From assembly GCF_002028405.1 (NCBI RefSeq), contig NZ_CP020046.1:310001-374000 (forward strand): DNA of 64,000 bases, written 5' to 3'. Numbering within the stretch: position 1 is the first letter of the stretch; each line of letters begins with the position of its first letter. Made by a program: the position numbers and the translations under genes. The notes under the pieces were generated by a model, which was not told the DNA's origin, searched no databases, and saw only the letters and a list, made by a program, of their open reading frames with translations. The stretch comes from Thiomonas intermedia. GTDB lineage: Bacteria > Pseudomonadota > Gammaproteobacteria > Burkholderiales > Burkholderiaceae_C. This document shows positions 8,803 to 17,499 of this stretch, one piece after another.

Positions 8803-11118
8803 TCAGCGACTCCGTTTGTGCGAACTGCCCGATTGACCGGCCTTGCGTGCGGTTGACGCCCGACCCTTGCCGACCTTCCCTTGGGGCGCGGAGGCCAACG
8901 GGGTTTTGACCGGTACCTCGGCCGGGCGGCGCGCCTTCTTGGCGGCAGACTTCGGCGCGCCGTTGGCCGACGCCCTGGATTTGCGCACCCCCGCAGACAT
9001 TTGCGGATTCAGCGCGAACACATCCTCATCGCCCCCCTTGATCTCACCAGACGTGGGCAGCGGCTTGTTGGACGGGACGGATTTTCCGCCTTCGCGCACC
9101 ATGCGGAAGTCAATTTTTCGACCGTCCAGATCGACACGACTGACCTGCACGAGCAGACGCCCCCCCAAGGCATAGCGAATGCCTGTGCGCTCACCCCGCA
9201 GCTCACCCCGGGCCTCGTCATAGCGAAAATAATCGGCCCCAATCTCGGACACATGGACCAGTCCTTCGACGAACAGCGCGTCCAATTGCACAAACAAGCC
9301 GAAACTGGTGACCGCGGTGATCGTCCCCGCGTACTCCTCGCCGAGTTTGTCGCGCATATACCAGCACTTCAACCAGCTCTCGACGTCTCGGCTGGCCTCG
9401 TCGGCGCGGCGCTCGTTGGCCGAGCAATGCACACCCGCCGACTCCCAGATCGGCATGTCTTTGGCCTGCTGCTTGCTCACGGGCGCTGCGGGCGCCACGC
9501 TGGCGACCTGACGTTGTGGCGCACGGCGCGCATTCTGTTCGCCTCGGTTGAGTGCAATGCGCTCGCTGAACTTCGGGGTGTAGCGCGAGCCGCGCAGAAT
9601 AGCCTTGATACCCCGGTGCGTGAGCAAATCAGGATAACGTCGAATCGGACTGGTGAAATGGGTATAGGCTGGGTATGCCAAGCCAAAATGCCCACTGTTA
9701 TGAGGCGTGTAGATCGCCTGCTGCATGGATCGCAACAGAAGCGTCTGGATCTGCAAGGCGTCCGGCCTGTCCTCGATGGACTGCGCCAAGGTCTGATAGT
9801 CGGCCGGCTCAGGCGTGCCCTTGCTGCCCAGCGTGAGCCCGAGATTGCGCAGCAAGGTGCGCAATGTCTCGAGCTTCTCAGGCGTGGGCCCTTCATGCAC
9901 GCGATACAGCGCAAGCTGCTTGTTGCGTTCCAGGAAGTCGGCGGCACAGACATTGGCCGCCAGCATGCACTCCTCGATGAGTCGGTGCGCGTCGTTACGA
10001 TGCCGCGGCACGATGGTCTCGATCTTGCCTGCGGCATTGACCACAATCTGCGTTTCAGGAATATCGAGATCAAGGGCACCCCGAACCTGCCTCGACTTCA
10101 GCAGCGCATGAAACACGGCGTGCAAATTGAGCAGGTGGGGCACCAGCGGCGCACGCTCGCGCGCCAACTTGCCCGCCGTATTCGACAGGATGTCCGCAAC
10201 CTCCGTATAGGTCAGCCGCGCCTGCGAACGCATGACGGCGGGATAGAACTGATAGGCCTTGAGGTCCCCCTGCGCGGTGATCAGCATGTCGCACACCATG
10301 CACAACCGATCCACCTGCGGGTTGAGCGAGCACAGGCCGTTGCTCAACTTCTCCGGCAGCATGGGGATGACCCGCCTGGGGAAGTACACCGAGGTTGCAC
10401 GCTCCAGCGCATCGGCATCCAGCTCGGCGCCCTCGCGCACATAATGCGAGACGTCGGCGATGGCCACCAGCAGCCGCCAACCCTTGACGCGGCCCACCTT
10501 CGCAGGCTCGCAATACACCGCATCGTCAAAGTCGCGCGCATCTTCACCGTCAATGGTCACGAGCGCCACATCGCGCAGATCGATCCGTCCCTCCGAGTCG
10601 GCCGCCCTAACGACGTCGGGAAGAGCCGCACTTTCCTTGGACGCTCCGGGCGAAAACACATGCGGCACGCCGTACTTGCGCACCGCAATCTCGATCTCCA
10701 TACCAGGATCATCAAGCTCCCCGAGCACCTCCAACACCCGCCCTACGGGCTGCACGTTCGGCAAGGGCGGCTGGGTAATCTCCGCGCTCACGACCTGACC
10801 CGATCGCGCCTTGCCCACGCCATCAGGCGAGATCAGGATGTCCTGCACATAGCGCTTGTCTTCCGGTGCCAGCAACCATGTCCCACCCTCCTGCAACAAG
10901 CGCCCAATGATGGGCCGCGTGCTTCGCTCGAGGATGGCGATGATCTGCCCCTCCGTCCGCCCCCGGCGATCGGGCTTGCCCGCCCGCACCCGCACCCTGT
11001 CCAGATGCAGCACGGTACGCATCTGCTGAGGCGGGAGATACAGATCGGGGCCGCCATCATCAGGCGTGACAAACCCATGGCCATCGCGATGACCGCGCAC
11101 GATACCTTCAACAATCAC
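8803..11118 (-). CDS. rnr: Ribonuclease R
   Basis: A 771-aa 3-to-5 exoribonuclease of the RNase II/R family that degrades structured RNA and takes part in tRNA/rRNA quality control. The start is a GTG at 11118, supported by AAGGA seven bases upstream; this omits the N-terminal helix-turn-helix part found in E. coli RNase R and begins directly at a cold-shock domain (VRGHRDGHGFVTPDD). The RNB catalytic core holds the Asp cluster in TIDGEDARDFDDAVYC. An S1 domain follows (EEYAGTITAVTSFGLFVQLD), then a Lys/Ala/Ser-rich basic tail of about 90 residues that distinguishes RNase R from RNase II. Confidence 0.95.
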   Translation of the reverse strand: MIVEGIVRGHRDGHGFVTPDDGGPDLYLPPQQMRTVLHLDRVRVRAGKPDRRGRTEGQIIAILERSTRPIIGRLLQEGGTWLLAPEDKRYVQDILISPDGVGKARSGQVVSAEITQPPLPNVQPVGRVLEVLGELDDPGMEIEIAVRKYGVPHVFSPGASKESAALPDVVRAADSEGRIDLRDVALVTIDGEDARDFDDAVYCEPAKVGRVKGWRLLVAIADVSHYVREGAELDADALERATSVYFPRRVIPMLPEKLSNGLCSLNPQVDRLCMVCDMLITAQGDLKAYQFYPAVMRSQARLTYTEVADILSNTAGKLARERAPLVPHLLNLHAVFHALLKSRQVRGALDLDIPETQIVVNAAGKIETIVPRHRNDAHRLIEECMLAANVCAADFLERNKQLALYRVHEGPTPEKLETLRTLLRNLGLTLGSKGTPEPADYQTLAQSIEDRPDALQIQTLLLRSMQQAIYTPHNSGHFGLAYPAYTHFTSPIRRYPDLLTHRGIKAILRGSRYTPKFSERIALNRGEQNARRAPQRQVASVAPAAPVSKQQAKDMPIWESAGVHCSANERRADEASRDVESWLKCWYMRDKLGEEYAGTITAVTSFGLFVQLDALFVEGLVHVSEIGADYFRYDEARGELRGERTGIRYALGGRLLVQVSRVDLDGRKIDFRMVREGGKSVPSNKPLPTSGEIKGGDEDVFALNPQMSAGVRKSRASANGAPKSAAKKARRPAEVPVKTPLASAPQGKVGKGRASTARKAGQSGSSHKRSR

Positions 11119-11291
11119 GGAAGATCCTTTTCTTGGCTGCAGGCCACTGCAGCGTCGCGGCCTTGGCGCCGCCGGGAGATGAAGCTTGACGTTGTTCTGG
11201 CTTGCATTATCACCGCCATCCTTGATCCATCTCGAAAGCGCGCGGAAGACTTTACAGCCAAAACCTTTATGCTATGATGCACGACTTCGTT

Positions 11292-11376
<85 letters not shown>

Positions 11377-11395
11377 AATATTGAAGCAAGCACTG

Positions 11396-11422
11396 ACGGG
11401 GGATTTCGATTCCCCGTTTTGC
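11396..11422 (+). terminator. Hairpin with T run between the two tRNA-Leu genes
   Basis: ACGGGGGA and TTCCCCGT pair (one G-T wobble) around a short TTTCGA loop, followed by TTTT, 19 bp after tRNA-Leu(CAG). It probably ends that transcript. Confidence 0.7.
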
Positions 11423-11452
11423 TTTCTGTCAGGCGCATGGCCTGATTTCCCA

Positions 11453-11539
11453 GCCGGGATGGCGGAATCGGTAGACGCAGTGGACTCAAAATCCACCGCC
11501 CTTAAAAGCGTGCGGGTTCGAGTCCCGCTCCCGGCACCA
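11453..11539 (+). tRNA. tRNA-Leu (anticodon CAA), CCA encoded; likely island attachment site
   Basis: An 87-nt class II tRNA. The acceptor stem GCCGGGA pairs with TCCCGGC, the anticodon loop is CTCAAAA (anticodon CAA), the variable arm is CCCTTAAAAGCG-like, the T-arm is GGGTTCGAGTCCC, and the gene ends in CCA. tRNA 3-prime ends are common targets of tyrosine integrases, and a broken integrase starts about 100 bp downstream in the same direction. I did not see a second copy of the tRNA 3-prime end in this window. Confidence 0.95.
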
Positions 11540-11642
11540 ATGAAATCAATAGCTTAGGCTCACACTATTGCGCCACGGCTACGCCCCATCGGGAATTTGG
11601 TTCCCTTTTGGCACACTTGGCGCACCAAGCTGTACCAAAGGA

Positions 11643-12215
11643 ATGAACCCTGGCCGGTATTCACAGAAGCGCGGAGATGCTTGGCGGGCACTGATTCGCC
11701 GCAAGGGCCACCCCGCGATTTCGCAGACCGTCGACACCAAGGCCGAAGACGAGGCCTGGGCGCGCAAGACCGAGTCCGAGATTGATCGCGGCCAGCACAC
11801 CGATCACAGGCCTGCGCTGTCCGTGACCCTGAGCGATTGCTTGACCCGCTATGACCACGAGGTCAGCGTCGACAAGAAGAGTAAGCGGCCGGAGTTGTCG
11901 CGCATTCGTATCCTGCTGGATCACCCGCTCGCCAAGCGGGCCATCGGCTCACTGCGTCCCGACCATTTCGCCCGCTATCGCGATGCCAGGCTCAAAGAGG
12001 TTGCGCCGCGACAACCCGGCTTGAGCTGGCCCTGATCTCCCACCTGTCCACCACGGCGAACCCGATCCGCATGATCGCCAAGCCCAAGGTTCGGAATGAA
12101 CGAGACAGGCGATTTAAGGGCGATGAGGAAGTCCGGCTGTTCGTGGTGATCGATGCAATCGTTGTCGCCCTAGAGACGGGCATGCGCCAGGGCGAACTGC
12201 TCACGAAAGCAAGCA
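11643..12215 (+). pseudogene. Degenerate tyrosine-recombinase (integrase) gene
   Basis: From ATG 11643 the frame reads the N-terminal integrase pattern (RKGHPAISQTVDTKAEDEAW, then ARKTESEIDRG) and a SAM-like core-binding region up to about 12005. There the frame changes: the continuation is found in another frame from about 12060 (PIRMIAKPKVRNERDRRF, then VALETGMRQGELL, which contains the first catalytic Arg region). Homology stops near 12215, before the HxxR and Tyr motifs, so the gene is both frameshifted and truncated and cannot be active. Its place next to tRNA-Leu(CAA) marks an old island edge. Confidence 0.8.
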
Positions 12216-12241
12216 CGCCACTGAATACTGTCATGCCGCAA

Positions 12242-13126
12242 TCAATTATTCGACGCGACCTTTGTGGTCACGGCGTCTAACCTGGCTATTACCTCGTCGG
12301 ACAGTTTCAGTTCAGAGGCTGCCAGATTCTGTCGTAAGTGCTCGACAGACGAAGTGCCGGGGATCAGCACCAGATTTGGTGAGCGCTGCAACAGCCAAGC
12401 CAATGCCACCTGCATGGGTGTCGCACCGAGCTCCGTGGCCACGGAGGAAAGCGCCGTCGACTGCAGTGGCGAGAAACCTCCGAGCGGGAAAAATGGCGCG
12501 TAAGCAATGCCATCTTGCGCCAATTGTTGAATCAGTGGGTCGTCATGGCGGTGTGCCAGGTTGTAGTGGTTCTGAACGCAAACGATGTCGCAGATCCGGC
12601 GCCCATCCGTGACCTGCTGAGGCGTAACGTTGCTCAGGCCAATGTGGCGGATCAGCCCTTGCTGTTGCAGTTCGGCAAGGACGGAAAGCGGCTCTTCCAG
12701 CGACCCTTCGTTTGGCTCGTGAATGCCCCACATGCTGCGCAAGTTCACCACCTCCAGCACATCCAAACCGAGGTGACGCAGGTTGTCGTGAACGGCCTGT
12801 GTCAGATCTTCCCGCGACAGGGCGGGAATCCACGAAGCATCCGTCCCACGCCGGGCGCCAACCTTTGTGACGATGACCCAATCGTCCCGATAGGGGTGTA
12901 GTGCCTCGTGGATGATCTGGTTGGTGATGTGGGGACCATAGAAATCGCTGGTGTCGATGTGGTTGACACCGCTTTCCACCGCCATACGGAGCACGGCCAA
13001 TGCGGCCGCCCTGTCTCTCGGCGGCCCGAAGACGCCCGGCCCTGCAAGTTGCATGGCGCCGTAGCCCATGCGCCTGACCTCACGACTGCCTAGTCGGAAG
13101 TGGCCGGACTGATCGATTGTGTTCAT
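12242..13126 (-). CDS. Aldo/keto reductase family oxidoreductase
   Basis: A 294-aa TIM-barrel NADPH oxidoreductase. I start it at the ATG at 13126 (MNTIDQSGHF), with a GGGAAT ribosome site upstream; the in-frame upstream codons lie in the regulatory spacer. Catalytic Asp and Tyr are in HIDTSDFYGPH and the Lys in VIVTKVG. The usual active-site His position reads VVNLR, so His is replaced by Arg, a pattern I recall from one AKR subgroup. The NADP-binding end IPGTSSVEHLRQNL is intact. It is divergent from a LysR regulator, its likely controller. Substrate unknown. Confidence 0.88.
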   Translation of the reverse strand: MNTIDQSGHFRLGSREVRRMGYGAMQLAGPGVFGPPRDRAAALAVLRMAVESGVNHIDTSDFYGPHITNQIIHEALHPYRDDWVIVTKVGARRGTDASWIPALSREDLTQAVHDNLRHLGLDVLEVVNLRSMWGIHEPNEGSLEEPLSVLAELQQQGLIRHIGLSNVTPQQVTDGRRICDIVCVQNHYNLAHRHDDPLIQQLAQDGIAYAPFFPLGGFSPLQSTALSSVATELGATPMQVALAWLLQRSPNLVLIPGTSSVEHLRQNLAASELKLSDEVIARLDAVTTKVASNN

Positions 13127-13188
13127 AGGAGATTCCCTTTCAAGAAAGAAAACACAATGTAGCCAGATAGAATGTGTTCGATAAGTAG

Positions 13189-13210
13189 GCACAGTAAGAA
13201 CAGACTGTGC
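13189..13210. promoter_or_regulatory. Inverted repeat in the AKR-lysR divergent spacer (candidate operator)
   Basis: GCACAGT and ACTGTGC form perfect 7-bp arms separated by 8 bp, about 30 bp before the lysR start and 60 bp before the AKR start. A second, looser pair (AACACA ... TGTGTT) lies at 13150-13178. Size and position fit LysR-type binding sites; binding itself is inferred. Confidence 0.4.
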
Positions 13211-13237
13211 GATAAATAAAACAGTATGAGGCTATCA

Positions 13238-14140
13238 ATGGCGGCACCTCTCAGCGATCTAGCGGCTTTCCTCGCGGTAGCAAAGGTCGGCGGCTTTCGC
13301 GAGGCAGCGCGAGCCAGCGGCGTTAGTGCATCCAGTCTCAGCGGGGCGATGCGACGACTGGAGGCCCGGATGGGCGTTCGTCTGCTCCATCGAAGTACGC
13401 GCAGCGTGATGCCCACCGAGGCCGGTGCGCGATTGCTTGAGCGGCTGGAGCCAGCGTTCGTGGAGTTGGAGGCTGCGCTCGATGTGGTCAATGGCTATCG
13501 AGATCGCCCTGTCGGTACGCTGCGACTAAACGTGCCGGCTAGTGCGGCACGGTTGGTCCTGCCGGGTCTGCTGCCTGCCTTTCTGGCGGCGTACCCGGAT
13601 ATCGTTCTGGACGTGGTCGTTGAGGAAGGCTTTGTCGACATCCTCGCGGCGGGATGCGATGCCGGCATTCGTTACGAGGAGCGCCTGGCTCAGGACATGA
13701 TCGCCATCCCGATTGGCCCGCGTTGGCAACGCATGGCGACAGCAGCCGCCCCCGCTTATCTTGATGCTCGCGGACGTCCATCCCATCCGCATGATCTGCT
13801 GAACCACGCCTGCCTGCGTGGCCGCTTTGCTAGCGGCGCGATGCCAGACTGGGAGTTCCAATGCGGTTCCGAGCTAGTGACTGTGGAGCCCAGTGGGCCC
13901 TTGATTGTGCGGGTGAGCGGGGGTGTGGACCTCGCGGTCGATATCGCCATAGCGGGCTGCGGCATCATCCACCTTTTCGAGGATTGGCTGAGGCCCCACT
14001 TTGAAAGCGGTGTGTTGGAGCCCGTGTTGGCACCGTGGTGGAGGCCCTTCACAGGGCCGTTCCTGTACTACCCTGGCCGACGTCATCTACCCGCGCCGCT
14101 ACGGGCCTTCGTAGATTTTGTTAAGTCGCAGCCGACGTAG
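13238..14140 (+). CDS. LysR-type transcriptional regulator
   Basis: About 300 aa. The N-terminal winged helix-turn-helix reads LSDLAAFLAVAKVGGFREAA and LEARMGVRLLHRSTRS, followed by a periplasmic-binding-like effector domain ending near residue 295. I prefer the ATG at 13238, which has GAGG eight bases upstream, over the ATG at 13226. It is divergent from the adjacent aldo/keto reductase, the usual LysR regulator-target layout, so it most likely controls that gene and itself. The effector is unknown. Confidence 0.9.
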   Translation: MAAPLSDLAAFLAVAKVGGFREAARASGVSASSLSGAMRRLEARMGVRLLHRSTRSVMPTEAGARLLERLEPAFVELEAALDVVNGYRDRPVGTLRLNVPASAARLVLPGLLPAFLAAYPDIVLDVVVEEGFVDILAAGCDAGIRYEERLAQDMIAIPIGPRWQRMATAAAPAYLDARGRPSHPHDLLNHACLRGRFASGAMPDWEFQCGSELVTVEPSGPLIVRVSGGVDLAVDIAIAGCGIIHLFEDWLRPHFESGVLEPVLAPWWRPFTGPFLYYPGRRHLPAPLRAFVDFVKSQPT

Positions 14141-14604
14141 CGGAAAACTCGGTTGACTTGTTCATGGTTCCATCTTCCCAAAGATCGGAGCGCCCATCAA
14201 AACTCGGGGCGGTTCAACGTATCGGTCCCTGAAGAAATTCGCGAAGCCCAATTTCCTCCACGCCTTGGAATTGATCAAAGGCGTCGCTGAAACGGCCCTG
14301 GCGACACAGCTCCTTGATCGGCAGACCGGCTTCGCCGAATCTGGAGTCGGACTTGTCTGCCCATTCTTGGATCATGGCCCCTACACGGTGATGCCATCTG
14401 GCGGCCCCATTCATCAAGCCCTCCACGCACGCAAACTGCCCGCCGATGAGCATCCGTTCGCTCTGCACAACGCCATTCACGTAAGCGTCTCCTGCGGCTG
14501 ACGAGGGGAGGAAGCTTGGCAGGCGGTAGGGGCGCCACCGTTGGAATTCGAGCAGCCGACTCTCGACCGGCTCTAAAAACCCGCGCGGCAGCCCGTAGGA
14601 CTTC
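14141..14604. other. 464-bp stretch with an IS3-type end and no supported gene
   Basis: The segment 14198-14216 reads, on the minus strand, TGAACCGCCCCGAGTTTTG, a sequence I associate with the terminal repeat of IS3-family elements; a near copy occurs at 38644-38662. On the minus strand inside it, GGAACCATGAACAAG (about 14170-14155) resembles the start of an IS3 orfA, but the frame closes after some 13 codons. Short frames on both strands between 14214 and 14538 match nothing I recognise. Confidence 0.5.
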
Positions 14605-15681
14605 TTACTGGCCGCGCGCAGCCTCCGCCTCCTCGACCGACAGAAATTTCAAGGGCTGCGCGGGTTTGAAATCCTTGAGCACATTGCCCGCGTACACCGG
14701 CTGCTGCTCCAGACGCAAGCGCAACACCGGCGCACCGACCTTCAAATTCGCCTGCTTCAAATCCACCCAAAATGCATTGGGGGTTTCAACATCCTGAAAG
14801 TAATACCGCAGCGTGGTTTGATCGGCCACCGTGCGCCAGCGCGTATTGGAAATATTCGGCTGCCCCGGCGTGGTAATTCCCATCGGCACCGACACATTGT
14901 TCAGCACACTCATGACCTGCGCATCGGCTTGTTCCGGATTGGCGGTTTTCGGAATGGCATGAATATAAAAACTGGCACGAGCGAACCGATCCGCCGAACG
15001 GTTCGTTCCCGGCAAAAAGGTAGTGCCGCCAATATCTTGCCAGTATTTTTGAATCGCCAACTGCTCATCGTAGCTGGGATCGTTGGTCATCACTTGGTAC
15101 TGACGACCATGATGAATCAACAACTTGCCGTTGATGTATTCGAAAATCGCGCTGTCGCCTTGCGCATCGGAAATCGATAAATGCAAAGTCGCGAATCGAT
15201 TCGTGCCGGGAATGACGCTAGACACCACGGTCACCGGATCGGCCTGCATGGCCTTAACGGCCTCATCAACCGTGGCGAAATTGTCGAGAAAGTACTGCAC
15301 CCACGCGGCCACACTCAGCTGGTTTTTGGCGCCCTGCGTTTCTGGGTATCTGGTGCCAGCGAGCCATAACATATTGGCAACCAGGCCCTTTTCGTTCATG
15401 CCATCGACTGTGCTGAACCCAAAGGAACTCGTCACGACACTGCCGAATCGCGAAGTCCAGTGCACCGAATCAGCCCCCGCACCACCGTCATGCGTCAGCC
15501 CGCGCGGCATAATCCACAAACTGGCAGGGATTTCGTCGCGCCAATCCATCGTGCGGCCGGTCACCACCAAACCGTGCTCACCGTGATACACCATGCGCGT
15601 ACAAGCATTCGCCACGGGCAAAACCCACGCGGTACTTGCCAGCATCAACACAGCACCCCAGACAACCCGAGAGAAATACAT
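14605..15681 (-). CDS. Secreted linear amide C-N hydrolase (choloylglycine hydrolase / penicillin V acylase family)
   Basis: A 358-aa Ntn hydrolase. The first 26 residues are a signal peptide ending ANA; cleavage would expose Cys27 (NACTRMVYHGEHG), the N-terminal nucleophile of this family. Further family residues are in TGRTMDW (Arg and Asp), DGMNEKGLVANML and PSYDEQ (Asn175-type region NDPSYDEQ). Members cleave bile-salt conjugates, penicillin V or N-acyl homoserine lactones. A periplasmic member in a free-living beta-proteobacterium more likely acts on acyl-homoserine lactones or similar amides, which is an inference. It stands alone, with IS scraps on both sides. Confidence 0.85.
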   Translation of the reverse strand: MYFSRVVWGAVLMLASTAWVLPVANACTRMVYHGEHGLVVTGRTMDWRDEIPASLWIMPRGLTHDGGAGADSVHWTSRFGSVVTSSFGFSTVDGMNEKGLVANMLWLAGTRYPETQGAKNQLSVAAWVQYFLDNFATVDEAVKAMQADPVTVVSSVIPGTNRFATLHLSISDAQGDSAIFEYINGKLLIHHGRQYQVMTNDPSYDEQLAIQKYWQDIGGTTFLPGTNRSADRFARASFYIHAIPKTANPEQADAQVMSVLNNVSVPMGITTPGQPNISNTRWRTVADQTTLRYYFQDVETPNAFWVDLKQANLKVGAPVLRLRLEQQPVYAGNVLKDFKPAQPLKFLSVEEAEAARGQ

Positions 15682-15749
15682 ATGACGACCTCAATCTCAT
15701 CTAACGAAGGATGAGCGCAGCCTAGCTTGTTCTTGGTGCAGAGATCAAT

Positions 15750-16150
15750 CGCCCGGGCACCTCGAAAAATCTCCCCCATCACCTGACAACCCTGGCATGG
15801 CGGGGTCTGCATGACGCGAGGGGGCGTAGGAATGATCAAGATCAGTCTCTCTGTTCGCGGAGCAAGAACGCGAAACCAAGCTGAACTGGATTGGCTGCGC
15901 GCTGGCCAAGCTGGCCGCGCATGTGGGCTTTGCCGCGCTGGTGGCCGAGATCGACGGGGCGCCGCCGCGCCCGCGCCGGATCCGCGGTGATCGCCCGCCA
16001 CTCCCCACCGAACTGATGATGCGCATGCTGGTGATCCAGCAGCTCTACAACTTGCGACAAGCAGAGGGAATTCTTGTTGCTGGACCGGCTGCGCTTTCAG
16101 CGCTTTGTGGGCTTGCGGCACAACGCGCAGACGGCCGATCTTCAATCGCC
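15750..16150 (+). pseudogene. IS5-family transposase, N-terminal remnant with frameshift
   Basis: Translation from about 15840 gives the N-terminal part of an IS5-family transposase: HVGFAALVAEIDGAPPRP, then PTELMMRMLVIQQLYNL. The frame then breaks near 16070, and the continuation LLDRLRFQRFVGLRHNAQ is in the next frame. Homology ends by about 16150, so the DDE residues of the C-terminal half are missing. The sequence from about 15750 (GGGCACCTCGAAAAATC) looks like the element's left end. A matching C-terminal scrap in the same orientation lies at 41322-41455. Confidence 0.7.
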
Positions 16151-16554
16151 CGCGCAATCGCCAAGAGCCCGGACTTCTCGGCGGCAAGATCGCGAGATTT
16201 GCCAAGATCTAGATGTGAAAATATTTCCACATCTACCCTGCCATGCCGAACGCCATGCCTGACGGCGCGGATCGCGTCATCAACCTGTGGATAACTGCCC
16301 GATCCTTGCACGCGGGTAAGACGAGCGGTAAGACGAAGGCAATCCAGAAAAGAAAAAACCCATTGAATCATGGGCTTAGTTCAGCTTATTGGCGGAGAGA
16401 GGGGGAACATTTTCATTCGACTTATCAATAACATGCATGGATCATGCCATGTTCCGTACCATGGTTTTGCTTGGTGTCCGGCGCGACAGCAGGGGCGATA
16501 ATCATCGGGGCGCCGCTGGCAAGCAGTTGCCTCCGTATTGGCTCTGACCAAATC
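16151..16554. other. Spacer with no recognised gene
   Basis: About 400 bp between the IS5 remnant and the end of the AbiE-type operon. Apart from a probable minus-strand terminator at 16350-16376, I see no supported gene or repeat here. Confidence 0.5.
16350..16376 (-). terminator. Probable terminator of the AbiE-type operon
   Basis: On the minus strand CCCAT and ATGGG pair around a GATTCA loop and are followed by six T. The stem is only 5 bp, and it lies about 180 bp beyond the toxin stop. Confidence 0.45.
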
Positions 16555-17499
16555 TCACATCACCACGATGTGCTCGTGGATACGTGCGAGCAGATCCTCG
16601 AACGGCGGCTGCCCAAGGTAGTACAGCGCCGACGTCTTCCGGTACTCCTCACTGAACAGCTGCCGCTGCGCAAGGTCCTCGAGCCGAAAAGCGGCGTTCT
16701 TTGCGATCTTCAGTTCGTCACCGCCACGAAAGCGCTGCCGCTTCCTCTCCTCGTACGCAGGCTGCCCGAGAAACGCCAGGACCTCGGGCAGGCCTAGCAG
16801 GCAGTAAACATCGTAGTAGTGCCGCAGGAAGTTCTTGGGGAACTCCTTCGCGTCACCGAGCCGCCTGTACTTGGTCGAGATCGTCTGCAGCTTCTCGACG
16901 AAGGTGTGCGTTGGCGCGTAGCAAGGCACTTGCTGAGCTCGGTTGTCCGCCATTTTCACACCTCGCGCCACAGCCGCGTCGTATGCCCAAGACGAGATGG
17001 TCACCGCGCGATTCGGCGCCGTGTCGTCGAAGCCCAACTCCAGCAGAATGCCGGTTTTGACGCCTTGCAGCGCTCGGTTGACAGATGGATAGTTGAGACG
17101 AACGCCCGCACTGCGCAGTTTCTCGTCATCGAACGCCGTGTCGCGCTCCCCGGTCAAAATCCCGGGAATCTTGATCCCTGCCGCCAGCCAATCGTAGAAG
17201 GCGCGCCGCGACTCAACATGCGCGGGCTTGTCTTGGTTCCGCCCTGTTCGGACCTGCATCGACTCGGGTGGTTCGATGCGAATGTCGATGTCTTCCGAAA
17301 ATCGATGGATGACGCCGAAGCCCTTGGAGAGCGATGTCCCCCCCTTCAGTTCGAACTGGAAGCCCTGCGCCTGCAAGCCCCAGAGGCAGTGCATGATCCA
17401 GTAGTCCTTCTCGACGAGCACGGGATCAATGCCTCGCTCGCCGGCCACGATCGAGACGAGTTGCGCAAAGTCGCGTCGGTCGTGCAGGAAGTCAGGCAT
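16555..17499 (-). CDS. AbiEii/AbiGii-type nucleotidyltransferase toxin
   Basis: A 314-aa member of the AbiEii (DUF1814) family, the toxin of type IV toxin-antitoxin and phage-abortive-infection systems. Motifs in order: VEKDYWI (residue 30), LKGGTSLSKG (51-60, nucleotidyltransferase glycine motif), FSEDIDIR (67-74, with the metal-binding Asp pair), EKLQTISTK (202-210) and RHYYDVY (226-232). I start it at the ATG at 17499, which overlaps the antitoxin stop by 8 bp, rather than at the longer in-frame start at 17631 that would run through the antitoxin gene. Family members transfer nucleotides to tRNA or proteins; the target here is unknown. Confidence 0.88.
   Translation of the reverse strand: MPDFLHDRRDFAQLVSIVAGERGIDPVLVEKDYWIMHCLWGLQAQGFQFELKGGTSLSKGFGVIHRFSEDIDIRIEPPESMQVRTGRNQDKPAHVESRRAFYDWLAAGIKIPGILTGERDTAFDDEKLRSAGVRLNYPSVNRALQGVKTGILLELGFDDTAPNRAVTISSWAYDAAVARGVKMADNRAQQVPCYAPTHTFVEKLQTISTKYRRLGDAKEFPKNFLRHYYDVYCLLGLPEVLAFLGQPAYEERKRQRFRGGDELKIAKNAAFRLEDLAQRQLFSEEYRKTSALYYLGQPPFEDLLARIHEHIVVM

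Noticed and set aside
12242-13126. His-to-Arg change in the aldo/keto reductase active site as an inactivating mutation
   Set aside because: The VVNLR pattern recurs, as I recall, in a whole subgroup of these reductases, so it is probably a subgroup trait rather than decay.
14214-14538. Short frames on both strands, one containing LPIKELCRQG similar to an IS3 OrfA helix
   Set aside because: Only about ten residues resemble a transposase and the rest match nothing; not enough for a gene or pseudogene call.
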